Part shown: positions 7,925 to 16,633 of the stretch, piece by piece
How positions within the stretch are numbered: position 1 is the stretch's first letter
Layout of the letters: each line of letters begins with the position of its first letter
Origin: Nonomuraea sp. NEAU-A123
GTDB taxonomy: Bacteria; Actinomycetota; Actinomycetes; Streptosporangiales; Streptosporangiaceae
Reading direction: 5' to 3'
Length of the DNA stretch: 64,000 nt
Assembly: GCF_018603905.1 (NCBI RefSeq)
Contig: NZ_JAHFZZ010000008.1
Coordinates: forward strand, 248,001-312,000
Made by a program: the position numbers and the translations under genes
The notes under the pieces: generated by a model
Seen by the model: only the letters and a program-made list of their open reading frames with translations
Told to the model about the DNA's origin: nothing
The model's database searches: none

Positions 7925-8758
7925 GTGATATACACCGATGCGTATCAGTACTCACTGATCCATACCGTGGCGTTCGAACCGGACGGATCGCACCTGACGT
8001 TCACCGTCCGCAACACGAGCAGCATGGTGGAGGTGAGCTATACGGTGGCGCTCGCCACCGGTCATGTCCAGCGCCTGCCCTACACCCGGCCAGCGTGGGA
8101 CACTGCCCGCCGGCGGACGCTGGTGGTCGACAACGATCATACGCTGCGAGTGCTGGGCCCGGACGGCGGTTCGTGCCTCGATCTTCCGGCGGGCAAGCGC
8201 TTCCAGACCACCGCCGCACTGTCGCCGTCGGGCCGGCTCGTCGGCCTCACCCACGACCCGGACAACCGCGATACGGAGCACGACCTCGAGATCTGGGATG
8301 TTGACACCGGACAGCGAGTGCTCGCCGCCCCGTTCCCCTTCCCGGCGGGATTCCAGGGGATCAGCCGCCGGTTCGACAAACTGGCGTTCGACGGGGCCGA
8401 GCAAATCCTCGTCGCGAGCGGCGCGACGTCCGGGTGCTTCGGCGTCTCGGTGGAATCCGGTGCCCTGTGCTGGGCGATCGAGGGCGAGCGGGACGGGTAC
8501 GAGCGGTTGGCGGACTTCGCGCTGTCACCCGACGGGACCCTGCTCGCCGGCGCCCGCGATGGCGGCCCGGTCATCGTCCACGACGTCGCGACCGGACAGC
8601 CGCTGGAGCCGCACTTCGCCGTACCCGGCGAATCGTCGGCCTGGTACCAGGCGGTTGGTTTCTCCGCCGACGGCCGGCTTCTGGCGGTCGGCGACTACCC
8701 CGGCCGCGTCACGGTGTTCCGGTTCGACGGCGTGGAGTTGACCAAGCCCGGCGGTTGA
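7925..8758 (+). CDS. WD40-like repeat protein
   Basis: This 277-residue protein has repeated blade-like segments, such as FQTTAALSPSGRLVGLTHD, LADFALSPDGTLLAGARDG and YQAVGFSADGRLLAVGDYPG. Each has the 'SPDG..LA.G' pattern of WD40/quinoprotein-like beta-propellers. No signal peptide or enzymatic domain is visible, so it is probably a cytoplasmic scaffold or part of a once-larger protein. The GTG start is weak and follows the repeat element closely, so the 5' end may be eroded. The end is convergent with the glycan module. Confidence 0.65.
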   Translation: MIYTDAYQYSLIHTVAFEPDGSHLTFTVRNTSSMVEVSYTVALATGHVQRLPYTRPAWDTARRRTLVVDNDHTLRVLGPDGGSCLDLPAGKRFQTTAALSPSGRLVGLTHDPDNRDTEHDLEIWDVDTGQRVLAAPFPFPAGFQGISRRFDKLAFDGAEQILVASGATSGCFGVSVESGALCWAIEGERDGYERLADFALSPDGTLLAGARDGGPVIVHDVATGQPLEPHFAVPGESSAWYQAVGFSADGRLLAVGDYPGRVTVFRFDGVELTKPGG

Positions 8759-8821
8759 CGACCGGCAACGTAGATGCCCGGACAAACATCCGATTTTCGT
8801 GCGTGGCCGTTGCCGGCGTTC

Positions 8822-8853
8822 CCGTCCGCCCGCCGTAGTGGACGGCGGGACGG
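8822..8853. terminator. Imperfect GC-rich hairpin between convergent genes
   Basis: CCGTC...GCCG pairs with CGGC...GACGG with a small bulge. It lies between the WD40-like gene and the secreted enzyme gene and is a plausible bidirectional terminator. Confidence 0.4.
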
Positions 8854-8876
8854 TCGGTGAAGCCCATGAGGCCGTG

Positions 8877-10745
8877 TCAGCCCAGGATGACCGTGAGGTC
8901 GAACGTGCCCTGGTGCGGGACGCGGAGGGCGTGGAAGCGGCGGGTGCCGTCGCGGAAGTAGTGCACCGTGCCGGCCGCGACGGTCGCCTGCAGCGGGGTG
9001 TTCCAGCGGAAGCGGATCGTGGTGCGGCCCCGGCGCAGGTCGAAGCCGTCGGCGGTGGCGGTGGTCGAGCCGCCGAACGTGGCTCGGGTGCCGTCGGTGA
9101 AGGTGAGGACGTCCTCGGGCTGGAGGATGAGGGGGATCTGTTCGGTGGCCGCAGCGTTCGCCGTGACCGTACGCCGGATCGTCCGGCGGGTGACCAGGAC
9201 GTCCGTGGTGACGTTCGCGTTGCCGTACCGGATGCCGAAGGCGGCGGGGGCCCGGCCGCCGGTCCACTCGCTGCCGCCGGGGGCGCCGCGGAAGTAGGTG
9301 GCCGGGAGGGGGCCGTTGGAGTCGGGCGCCTGGCCGGGGAAGACGGTGGACCAGCAGGCGTAGTTGTTGTCGTTGAGCCCGCAGATGATCGTGCCGGCCT
9401 CGGGATGCCACAGGAAGGTCAGGCCGGTGCGGCCGCGGGAGGCGCGGTTGCCGAAGTAGCCGCCCAGGTACAGGTCGGGCTTGCGGACGTACAGGAAGTC
9501 TTGGCCGACGTCCCTGCGCAGTTCGACGAAGTCGTGCGAGCGCAGGTAGGGCAGGTCCGCGATGGCGGCGGCCCGCTGCCGCCGGGTGGGGAAGCGCTCG
9601 CCGTACAGGCCATGGGTGAGGATGCGCGGTGAGGTGTCCTGCTTGGCGAGCGGTGTCACCGGTTCGGTGGACGCGGCCCAGGCGGCGCGGGCGTCGGCGA
9701 GGTCCTCGCGGGCGGTCATGAACGCCGACAGCAGCGGCACCTGGCGGGTGAACACCCAGTTGAGCGCGGTCCTGTCGGGATCGGGCCGGACCTCGTCGTA
9801 CCAGCGCGCGCTGGTACGGGTGGACGGCGCGACGTTGACCAGGTACCCGGCGCCGTCGGGCTCGCGCAGCAGGTTGTAGGACAGGAAGCCGGTGAACCTG
9901 CGGGCCATGTCCACCAGGTGCGGGTCCGGGTTGTGACGGTAGGCGTCGGCCAGCTCGGGCAGCATGACTTCGAAGTTGTAGTTCATGTCGTGGCCGCCCT
10001 CCTCGTAGAAGAAGCCGGCGGGGCTCACGCCGGTCGCGGCGATCCTGGCGAACGCCTCGCTCAGGCTCGTGGCGAGGGCGGGATCCGGGTCGAGCTCGAG
10101 TGCGTGCGTGGCTCCGGCCAGGCCGGAGGCGGTCTGGTTGGCGTAGTTGAGTGGCTCCTGCCAGACGGTGTGGTTGGCGGGGTTGAGGTGCCACGTCATG
10201 GCCGTCCGTAAGGCGGCGCTGAGCTGGGACTGCCGGGTGGGCAGCGCCCCGGTCGCGCGCAGGATCCGCAGGGTCTTGGCGAGGTAGCCGATGCCGAATC
10301 CGGTGGGGGCCAGGCCGTGCTCGTTGGGGTTGTACTCGGGGAAGGAGCCGTCGGCGTGCTGGAGCGACAGGTAGTGGCCGAGCGCCGCGTCGAGCGCGGC
10401 CAGCAGGTTCGCGTCCCCGGCGTACGGGTTCCAGGGGCGGGCGTTGGCGTGGAACCAGGCCAGCGTGAAGACGTGCTCTTGCACGCGGGCGTTGTACGGC
10501 GCCGACGGCGAACGCCACCAGCCGCCGGCGAAGAAGCCGGTGTCGTCCATGTCGTTGACCATGGGCGCGAGGGTGGCCAGGTACGGCGCGAAGCGCTGCT
10601 CGTGGGGGGCGAACAACCTGCGGTCCAGACCGGGCAACGGCGCCAAATCGGGGATGGCGGCGGAGGCGTAGGCGGTGCCGGGCATGAGCACGGGGACGGC
10701 CGGGAGCAAGGCGGCGGCGCGGAGGAGGGTGCGGCGTGAGAGCAT
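8877..10745 (-). CDS. TAT-exported putative glycan-degrading enzyme
   Basis: This 622-residue protein starts at an ATG with a twin-arginine signal (SRRTLLRAAALLP followed by AYASA). The N-terminal part is helix-rich, with repeated Trp/Tyr/His segments (FFAGGWWRSPSAPYN, FTLAWFHANARPWNPY). The C-terminal part is rich in beta strands. This resembles the alpha-toroid plus beta-sandwich build of heparinase II/III-like and other polysaccharide-degrading enzymes, but I cannot assign a named family. It is the last gene of a sugar-uptake operon, two bases after a permease stop. It likely acts outside the cell to release the imported sugar. Confidence 0.6.
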   Translation of the reverse strand: MLSRRTLLRAAALLPAVPVLMPGTAYASAAIPDLAPLPGLDRRLFAPHEQRFAPYLATLAPMVNDMDDTGFFAGGWWRSPSAPYNARVQEHVFTLAWFHANARPWNPYAGDANLLAALDAALGHYLSLQHADGSFPEYNPNEHGLAPTGFGIGYLAKTLRILRATGALPTRQSQLSAALRTAMTWHLNPANHTVWQEPLNYANQTASGLAGATHALELDPDPALATSLSEAFARIAATGVSPAGFFYEEGGHDMNYNFEVMLPELADAYRHNPDPHLVDMARRFTGFLSYNLLREPDGAGYLVNVAPSTRTSARWYDEVRPDPDRTALNWVFTRQVPLLSAFMTAREDLADARAAWAASTEPVTPLAKQDTSPRILTHGLYGERFPTRRQRAAAIADLPYLRSHDFVELRRDVGQDFLYVRKPDLYLGGYFGNRASRGRTGLTFLWHPEAGTIICGLNDNNYACWSTVFPGQAPDSNGPLPATYFRGAPGGSEWTGGRAPAAFGIRYGNANVTTDVLVTRRTIRRTVTANAAATEQIPLILQPEDVLTFTDGTRATFGGSTTATADGFDLRRGRTTIRFRWNTPLQATVAAGTVHYFRDGTRRFHALRVPHQGTFDLTVILG

Positions 10746-10747
10746 GG

Positions 10748-11578
10748 TCAGCCTTTCAGACCGGTGTGCGCGAGCCCCTCGATGAACTGCCGCTGGGCCA
10801 GCACGAAGACGACCAGAATCGGCAGGGCGGTCATCGTGGCGGCCGAGAGCTGCACGTTCCACAGGGGCGAGCCGTAGGCGTCGACGAACTGGGTGAGCGC
10901 CTGCGGCAGGGTGAACTTCGACGGGGTGGACAGGAACACGATGGGTTCGAGGTAGAGGTTCCACGAGTGCAGGAACGTGAAGATGGCGACGGCGCCGAGC
11001 GCGGGCCTGGCCAGCGGCAACGCCACCCGGTAGAAGGTGCCGAAGCGGCCGAGCCCGTCGACCCTGGCGGCCTCCTCCAGCTCGCCGGGCAGCGTGATGA
11101 AGAACTGCCGCATGATGAACGTCGCCAGCACGCTGGGCGCGCCCAGGATCGGCACCAGGATCAGCGGCCAGTGCGTGTCGGTCAGCCCCGCCGTGTGGAA
11201 CATCTGGAACAACGGGACGATCGTCACCTCGCTGGGGATCAGCAGGCCGACGAGCACGACCAGGAAGAGCACGTTCTGACCGGGGAAGCGGATGCGGGCG
11301 AAGGCGTAGCCGGCCATCGCGGCCACCGCCATCGTGCCGACGGTCACCACCGCCGCGATGTAGAGGCTGTTGAGGTACTGCTGCCCGAACGGCTGCAGCT
11401 CGAAGACCCGGCCATAGGTGGAGAAGTCGAACCTGGAGGGCACCAGCGCGGGCGGGAAGGCGAAGATGTCGCTGATCGGCTTCACCGACGAGGTGACCAT
11501 CCACCAGGTGGGGAACACGAACGGCACGCACAACACGCACAGCAGCGCGTACACCGCGAGCTTGACCCTACGACTCAT
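10748..11578 (-). CDS. Carbohydrate ABC transporter permease (MalG type)
   Basis: This 276-residue inner permease subunit has six hydrophobic segments. The EAA loop is ELEEAARVDGLGRFGTFYRV, where the transporter meets its ATPase. It resembles MalG/LacG-type CUT1 permeases. The start overlaps the end of the MalF-type gene by 11 bases. No ATPase gene is in the operon, as is usual in actinomycetes, where a shared MsiK-type ATPase often serves several importers (family knowledge). Confidence 0.92.
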   Translation of the reverse strand: MSRRVKLAVYALLCVLCVPFVFPTWWMVTSSVKPISDIFAFPPALVPSRFDFSTYGRVFELQPFGQQYLNSLYIAAVVTVGTMAVAAMAGYAFARIRFPGQNVLFLVVLVGLLIPSEVTIVPLFQMFHTAGLTDTHWPLILVPILGAPSVLATFIMRQFFITLPGELEEAARVDGLGRFGTFYRVALPLARPALGAVAIFTFLHSWNLYLEPIVFLSTPSKFTLPQALTQFVDAYGSPLWNVQLSAATMTALPILVVFVLAQRQFIEGLAHTGLKG

Positions 11579-12509
11579 GGAAGACCCACTTCCGGCGCAG
11601 CCGCCACTGCAGCAGCGTCAGCGCCGCGACGATCAGGAACAGCAGGACCGACAGGGTGGCGCCGTAGCCGAGGTGCCGGAACTGGAAGGCCTGCTGGTAC
11701 AGGTAGTAGACGAGGACCGTGGTGGACATGCCGGGCCCGCCCTGGGTGAGCACGGCGATCTGGGCGAACACCTGCAGCGACCCGACCACGGTGATGATCG
11801 AGGTGAGCAGGATCGTCGGGCTGATCTGCGGCACCGTGATGCGCCGGAAGCGGGTCCAGGCGCCGGCGCCGTCGAGCTGCGCGGCCTCGTACAGCTGGCG
11901 CGGCACGCCCTGGAGCGCCGCCAGGAACAGGACCATGTTGAGCCCCACGTTCTTGACGACCTGAACGACGATGACCGACAGCAGGGCGGTGCTCTCGCCG
12001 CGCAGCCAATTGGGGCCCTCGACACCCGCCACGCCGAGCAGGCCGTTGACGCCGCCGTCCTGCTGGAGCAGGAACTGCCAGACGATCGTCCAGGCGACCA
12101 GCGACACCAGCACCGGCGAGAAGAACAGCGTGCGGAAGAACGTGGTGCCGCGCAGCCGCTGGTTGAGCAGGATGGCCAGGGTGAGGGCGAGGGTGAGGTT
12201 GAGCACGACCAGACCGGCCGAGAAGAACACGGTGCTGGTCAGCACCTGCCCCATCTTCGGGTCGGCGAGCAGCTTGGCGTAGTTCTCGGCGCCGGCGTAC
12301 TCGAACGTGCCCGCCAGCACGTTCCACTCCTGGAAGCTGTAGTAGACGACCAGGCCGAGCGGCAGCAGGACGAACAGCACGCTGCCCACCAGTTGCGGCG
12401 AGATCAGCAGATAGCCGACGAGGGCGTCGCGCCGGGGGATGGTCCAGAAGGTGCGGCGCCGGGTGGCGGCGCGCACGGCCACCCGGTCGCCGAGATCCGT
12501 CGCCGCCAC
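11568..12509 (-). CDS. Carbohydrate ABC transporter permease (MalF type)
   Basis: This 313-residue CUT1 permease has about six membrane spans (VGYLLISPQLVGSVLFVLL, VVYYSFQEWNVL and others). The EAA-type loop is LYEAAQLDGAGAWTRFRRI. It pairs with the downstream MalG-type gene (11-base overlap) and the upstream solute-binding lipoprotein, one base from that gene's stop. The substrate is unknown but is probably an oligosaccharide or uronate, from the neighbouring enzymes. Confidence 0.92.
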   Translation of the reverse strand: MAATDLGDRVAVRAATRRRTFWTIPRRDALVGYLLISPQLVGSVLFVLLPLGLVVYYSFQEWNVLAGTFEYAGAENYAKLLADPKMGQVLTSTVFFSAGLVVLNLTLALTLAILLNQRLRGTTFFRTLFFSPVLVSLVAWTIVWQFLLQQDGGVNGLLGVAGVEGPNWLRGESTALLSVIVVQVVKNVGLNMVLFLAALQGVPRQLYEAAQLDGAGAWTRFRRITVPQISPTILLTSIITVVGSLQVFAQIAVLTQGGPGMSTTVLVYYLYQQAFQFRHLGYGATLSVLLFLIVAALTLLQWRLRRKWVFHES

Positions 12510-12510
12510 G

Positions 12511-13773
12511 TCATCCGCCCAGCAGCGGCTGGATCTTCGCGCACACGCCGTCCAGCACCGCCTTGACGTCGGCCTCCGGCTTCCACAGCGGGTCGAGGGC
12601 GGCCCTGGCGGTCTGCGCGAGCTCGGCCTGACCGGCGTGGGCGGGCTTGACCACGCCCTTCTGGATGCCGTCGATCACCACCTCCTGGAGCTGGTCGCCG
12701 TTCAGCATGGGGCTGGTCTTGGCCATGGTGTCGGCGGTCAGCAGCGAGCTGCGCGCGGGTGGGAAGTACGCGGCGAGCTTGGCGGCGTTGGCGGCATTGG
12801 CGAAGTAGGCGAGGAAGTCGGTGGCCTGCTGGGCCCTCGGCGACTTCTTCAGCACGCCGATCCCGGCCTGGCCGATGACCGCGTACTTGCCCTTCGGTCC
12901 GGCGGGCAGCGGCACCAGGTCCCACTTGAACGTCGCGTCCTTCAGCATGGCGGCGCGGGAGATCTGGGCGACGGCCATCGTGGTGTCGCCGGAGAAGAAG
13001 TCGACGGCGGTGCCCGGCCCCGGCATGGACTTGTCGGTGAAGATCGCCTTGTGCACGAACGTCATGGCCTCGACCATCTCGGGCGCGTTGAACTGGCAGG
13101 TGCCGCCGTCGTCGCTCCACGCCTTGGCGCCCCAGCCCTGCCAGACGGTGGCGAGGTTGTCCCAGGCCTTGTAGTCGAAGTTGAGGATGGTAAAGCCGTT
13201 CTTGCCCTTGGCCGCGACGGCCTTGTTGATCTCGTTGGCGTGCTCCCAGTCCCACTGGCCGGCCTTCATCAGCTCGCGCGGCGGCTTCTGGCCCGCGGCC
13301 TTGACCAGGTCGGTGTTGACGAAGACGCCGAAGGGCGAGGTGGAGAACGGGTAGGCGTACAGCTCTCCGTCGCGCTCCCACAGCCGGGTGGCGGCCGGGA
13401 CCAGCTCGCCCGCGTTCTCGATCTTGCTCTTGAGCGGGACGAGGGCGCCGGAGCCGACGAAGTCCGGGGCGGAGTTCTCCATGATCCACGCCAGGTCGGG
13501 CGGGTTGCCGCCGGCGATCTGCGTGGTCAGCGTGGTCGTGTAGTTCTCGAACGGGATGGGGTCGAAGGTGATGTTGCCGACCTGCGGATGGGACTTGCGG
13601 TACTCGGCGGCGATCTCGTTGAACAGCTTCAGGTGGGCCTCGTTGGAGGTCCAGATCGACATGCGCAGTGGCTGCGGGCCCTGCGCGGCCGGCGCGGTGC
13701 CGCCGTTGCCACAGGCGGTGGTCACGAGGAGGGCGGTCAGCGAAAGGACCGCCAGCTTCCCGGATGCTTTCAT
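12511..13773 (-). CDS. Extracellular sugar-binding lipoprotein
   Basis: This is a family 1 extracellular solute-binding protein (420 residues) of an ABC sugar importer. The signal peptide ends in a lipobox, LLVTTACGNGG. It is followed by the usual SIWTSNEAHLKLFNEIAAEY opening and Trp-rich sugar-contact segments (TVWQGWGAKAW). The ATG has AAGGAG about nine bases upstream. It is the first transport gene, 33 bases after the FAD-oxidoreductase gene. Confidence 0.92.
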   Translation of the reverse strand: MKASGKLAVLSLTALLVTTACGNGGTAPAAQGPQPLRMSIWTSNEAHLKLFNEIAAEYRKSHPQVGNITFDPIPFENYTTTLTTQIAGGNPPDLAWIMENSAPDFVGSGALVPLKSKIENAGELVPAATRLWERDGELYAYPFSTSPFGVFVNTDLVKAAGQKPPRELMKAGQWDWEHANEINKAVAAKGKNGFTILNFDYKAWDNLATVWQGWGAKAWSDDGGTCQFNAPEMVEAMTFVHKAIFTDKSMPGPGTAVDFFSGDTTMAVAQISRAAMLKDATFKWDLVPLPAGPKGKYAVIGQAGIGVLKKSPRAQQATDFLAYFANAANAAKLAAYFPPARSSLLTADTMAKTSPMLNGDQLQEVVIDGIQKGVVKPAHAGQAELAQTARAALDPLWKPEADVKAVLDGVCAKIQPLLGG

Positions 13774-13806
13774 GAGGGGTTTCTCCTTCTGCCGTCGGTG
13801 ACGGGT

Positions 13807-15432
13807 TCAGTAACCGGTGACGTCGGGCCAGCGCAGTTCCACGCCGTCGCGGACCAGCCGGTGCTGGTAGTCGGCCAGGAGCTGGTCGTCGGCGCGCACG
13901 GCGTGCGGCGTGGTGGCGCGGTCCAGGCAGAAGGCGGCGAGCGCGCCGGCCGCCTCGCCGACGTTCCACTCCACCGGGTGCAGGCGATAGGCGCCGTTGG
14001 TGATGTGGGTGGTGCCGATGTTCTTGCCGGCGGGCAGCAGGTTGGTCATCCGCTGCGGGATCAGCGCCCCGAGAGGGATCTCGAACGGGGAGCAGGCGAC
14101 GTCGATGTAGTTGTCGCCGCCGGTCGACGGGTGCAGGTCGATGCGGTACATGCCCACGCCCACGGAGTCGTGATAGGAGACGGCGCCCTTGTCGCCGCGT
14201 ATCGCCACGGACAAGTCCTGTTCGGCGATGGTGGTCAGGGCCCGGACGCGCCGGGACTCGCGGATGTAGGGCGCCTGGGCGAGCCCGTCGGCGCCGCCGG
14301 TGACGTCGCCGCGCAGCCGCAGGCCCGGGTATCCGGTGCCGCCGTCGTGGCGGGGGGCCTCGGTCTGCAGCCAGTACAGCACCGACAGGGACAGCCCGCG
14401 GGCGGCCGCCAGGTGCTGGTCGGCGTCCGGCACGTCGATGACCGGCCCCTCCAGATAGTCGATCATCGGCCAGTTGACGAGGGTGATGTCGCTGGCATAG
14501 GCGCCCTGCGTGAAGTTGCGGCGCGCGGCGATCCTGCGGAAGGTCCACAGGTTGGCGTCGCCCGGGTTGACGCGCTGGTCGGCCTCGACGAGCTGGGGGT
14601 CGTCGCCGGGATTGGGGGTGAAGGAACGTTCCATGATCGCGAGGGTGCGCGGGTTCGGGCACCGCCACGACAGCAGCTTGTCGCCCCAGAAGGGCGGCTC
14701 GTACGCCCGCCAGAAGTCGTAGGAGGCGGGCCGATCGATCGTGTGGTCACCGTCGACGTGGTCGACCGCGAAGCAGACGGAGACGGCCTGCATGTTCAGC
14801 GGCTGTGCCTCGGCGGGCGCGCTCGGCTCGCCTGTCTCGGACTGTGACTCGAATCCGGTGACGTACTCGGTGCCTGTCAGGGGCAGCAGTTCGCCGGTCT
14901 CGGTCGCGTCCAGCACGTACGGCGCGCGCAGCACGACCTGCTCGGCGTCATTGTCGCGGTGTGCCAGCCGTACCGAAGTGACGCGGTCGCCATCCACCTC
15001 CGCGCCCACCGGCCGGTACGGCTGCAGCACCCGCAACCGGCCCGAGCCCCGGTAGGGGGCGAGCATCGCCTCGATCACCGCGACCGCGACCCTGGGCTCG
15101 TGGCACAGGCGGCTCACGTGACCGGCTCCCGGGTTCAGCTCCCGCTGCGCCCGCGCCCGTTCGGTGAGCGGGTAGTGCTCGCGGTAGTAGCGCCGGATGC
15201 CTTCGCGCAGGGTCCGGTAGCTCGCCGTGACACCGAACCGCTCCACCCAGGAGGGCTCGTCGGGCGGGACGGCCTGGCTGGTGAGCTGGCCGCCGAGCCA
15301 GTCATATTCCTCCGTGAGGACCACCGTGCGGCCGGCCCGCAGCAGGGCCAGCGCGGCGGCGACGCCACCCAGCCCGCCGCCGACGATGGCCGCGTCTGCC
15401 GATATCTCAACCACGTGGGGATCTCCTGTCAC
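13807..15432 (-). CDS. FAD-dependent oxidoreductase (FAD_oxidored family)
   Basis: This 541-residue flavoprotein has an N-terminal dinucleotide-binding motif AAIVGGGLGGVAAALALL, then EEYDWLGGQLTSQAVPPDE. It has a C-terminal FAD-contact region, NLLPAGKNIGTTHITNGAYR. This matches the FAD_oxidored family often found beside polysaccharide-utilisation genes. No signal peptide is seen, so it probably acts in the cytosol on an imported sugar or derivative; the reaction is unknown. The GTG start at 15432 overlaps the lacI-type stop (GTGA). The longer open frame upstream lies over that regulator and is not coding. Confidence 0.85.
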   Translation of the reverse strand: MTGDPHVVEISADAAIVGGGLGGVAAALALLRAGRTVVLTEEYDWLGGQLTSQAVPPDEPSWVERFGVTASYRTLREGIRRYYREHYPLTERARAQRELNPGAGHVSRLCHEPRVAVAVIEAMLAPYRGSGRLRVLQPYRPVGAEVDGDRVTSVRLAHRDNDAEQVVLRAPYVLDATETGELLPLTGTEYVTGFESQSETGEPSAPAEAQPLNMQAVSVCFAVDHVDGDHTIDRPASYDFWRAYEPPFWGDKLLSWRCPNPRTLAIMERSFTPNPGDDPQLVEADQRVNPGDANLWTFRRIAARRNFTQGAYASDITLVNWPMIDYLEGPVIDVPDADQHLAAARGLSLSVLYWLQTEAPRHDGGTGYPGLRLRGDVTGGADGLAQAPYIRESRRVRALTTIAEQDLSVAIRGDKGAVSYHDSVGVGMYRIDLHPSTGGDNYIDVACSPFEIPLGALIPQRMTNLLPAGKNIGTTHITNGAYRLHPVEWNVGEAAGALAAFCLDRATTPHAVRADDQLLADYQHRLVRDGVELRWPDVTGY

Positions 15433-16448
15433 ATTCCGGATGCCGGAGCCAGCGTGCTCCCGGCGATCAGCTCGCAGGGGAGCAGTTCTTGTGGGGTCCC
15501 GCCGGTCTCCAGCACTTCGGCCAGCAGGTGTACGGCTCTGTGGCCCATCTCGCGCCTGGGGATGCGGAACCCCGTGAAGTCGGTGTCGGCCTGGACGGGC
15601 CGGGTGAACGCGCCCAGGGTGAGGATGGACAGGTCGCGGGGGATCTCCATGTCGCGCTCCCCCGCCGCTCTGGCGAGCGCGACGCAATCGGCGTACTCCT
15701 CGACGAAGACCGCCGTCACCCCGGCCGCGACCAGGTCCTCCAGGGGTGCCTCGGGCGGGAGGTGGCGGCCGTCGGCGCCGTTGGCCGCCACACCCTCGTG
15801 GAACCCGCGCAGGCGATCGGCCCTGGACTCGCCGCCCGTGCCCGCCCCGACATAGGCCAGACGCCGATGGCCGAGGGCCACCGCCTGCTCGACCAGCGCC
15901 CGGACCGCCGACGGGTAGTCGGCCCCCACGTACGGCACCGGCCCGCCCGCGTCGTCGCGGCGGCCGACGGAGACGAACGGGATCCCTTCCGCCAGCAGCC
16001 GGGCCAGGTCGTCACGGTCGACCGTACGGCCGAGCAGCAGGCAGCCGTCGGCCAGCCGCACGCGGCTCTCCTCGTTGAAGATCTGCCGTCGCGCCCCCGA
16101 GACCGCCCTGGCGCTGGTGAACAGCAGCAGGTCGCAGCCGATCTCCTCGGCGCGCTCCTCGATGCCGACCAGGAACGGGTGGTAGAAGTCGGCGCTCTCG
16201 GTGGGGAAGACCGCCTCGTAGGTGAACACACCGAGGATGCGGTTGCGGCCGTCGGCGAGCCGCCGCGCGGCGGGATCGGCCACGTAGCCGGTCTCCTTGA
16301 TCACCCGCAGGACCCTTTCGCGAGTCTCGGGGGCGATCCGAACCTCGGCGTCACCGCGCTTGTTGAGCACGAGGGACACCGTTGTCTGGCTCACGCCGGC
16401 CATCTTGGCGATGTCCTGCTGGGTGAGACGTCGGCCCGGGCCAGTCAC
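15429..16448 (-). CDS. LacI-family transcriptional regulator
   Basis: This 339-residue regulator has an N-terminal LacI helix-turn-helix (TQQDIAKMAGVSQTTVSLVL) and a periplasmic-binding-like ligand domain ending in IAGSTLAPAS. The GTG at 16448 is preferred because GGGAGA lies nine bases upstream; TTG 16475 falls in the operator. It is the first gene of the glycan operon and is likely autoregulated through the sites at 16474 and 16551, relieved by a sugar ligand (inference). Confidence 0.92.
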   Translation of the reverse strand: MTGPGRRLTQQDIAKMAGVSQTTVSLVLNKRGDAEVRIAPETRERVLRVIKETGYVADPAARRLADGRNRILGVFTYEAVFPTESADFYHPFLVGIEERAEEIGCDLLLFTSARAVSGARRQIFNEESRVRLADGCLLLGRTVDRDDLARLLAEGIPFVSVGRRDDAGGPVPYVGADYPSAVRALVEQAVALGHRRLAYVGAGTGGESRADRLRGFHEGVAANGADGRHLPPEAPLEDLVAAGVTAVFVEEYADCVALARAAGERDMEIPRDLSILTLGAFTRPVQADTDFTGFRIPRREMGHRAVHLLAEVLETGGTPQELLPCELIAGSTLAPASGM

Positions 16449-16473
16449 GGTCTGTGTTCTCCCATGGTTCGGC

Positions 16474-16492
16474 AATGCGCATTAGCAGCTTG
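16474..16492. promoter_or_regulatory. LacI-type operator 1
   Basis: AATGCGCATTAGCAGCTTG contains the perfect 10-bp palindrome AATGCGCATT. A close copy lies 77 bases away. It sits just upstream of the lacI-type start, so binding would block the operon. Confidence 0.65.
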
Positions 16493-16550
16493 GTGGGGCC
16501 CTATCTTTCGCGCGGCACCGTCTGCTGTCAAGAGTGGATTTTCCGGTGAT

Positions 16551-16570
16551 AATTCGCATTAGCATCTTGA
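16551..16570. promoter_or_regulatory. LacI-type operator 2
   Basis: AATTCGCATTAGCATCTTGA repeats operator 1 in the same orientation with three substitutions over 19 positions. It is about 65 bases before the divergent beta-propeller gene, so one regulator probably controls both directions. Confidence 0.65.
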
Positions 16571-16633
16571 CGCATCACTCCGCTGGGGGAGAGCGTGTGA
16601 ATCCGCACCGCGACGCAGCGTGAAGGAGTCGAA

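Noticed and set aside
12439..14847. Very long plus-strand open frame (about 800 codons) over the binding protein and FAD-oxidoreductase genes
   Set aside because: It is antisense to two clear genes, has a Val/Gly/Arg-rich composition and contains no domain; high GC opens such frames.
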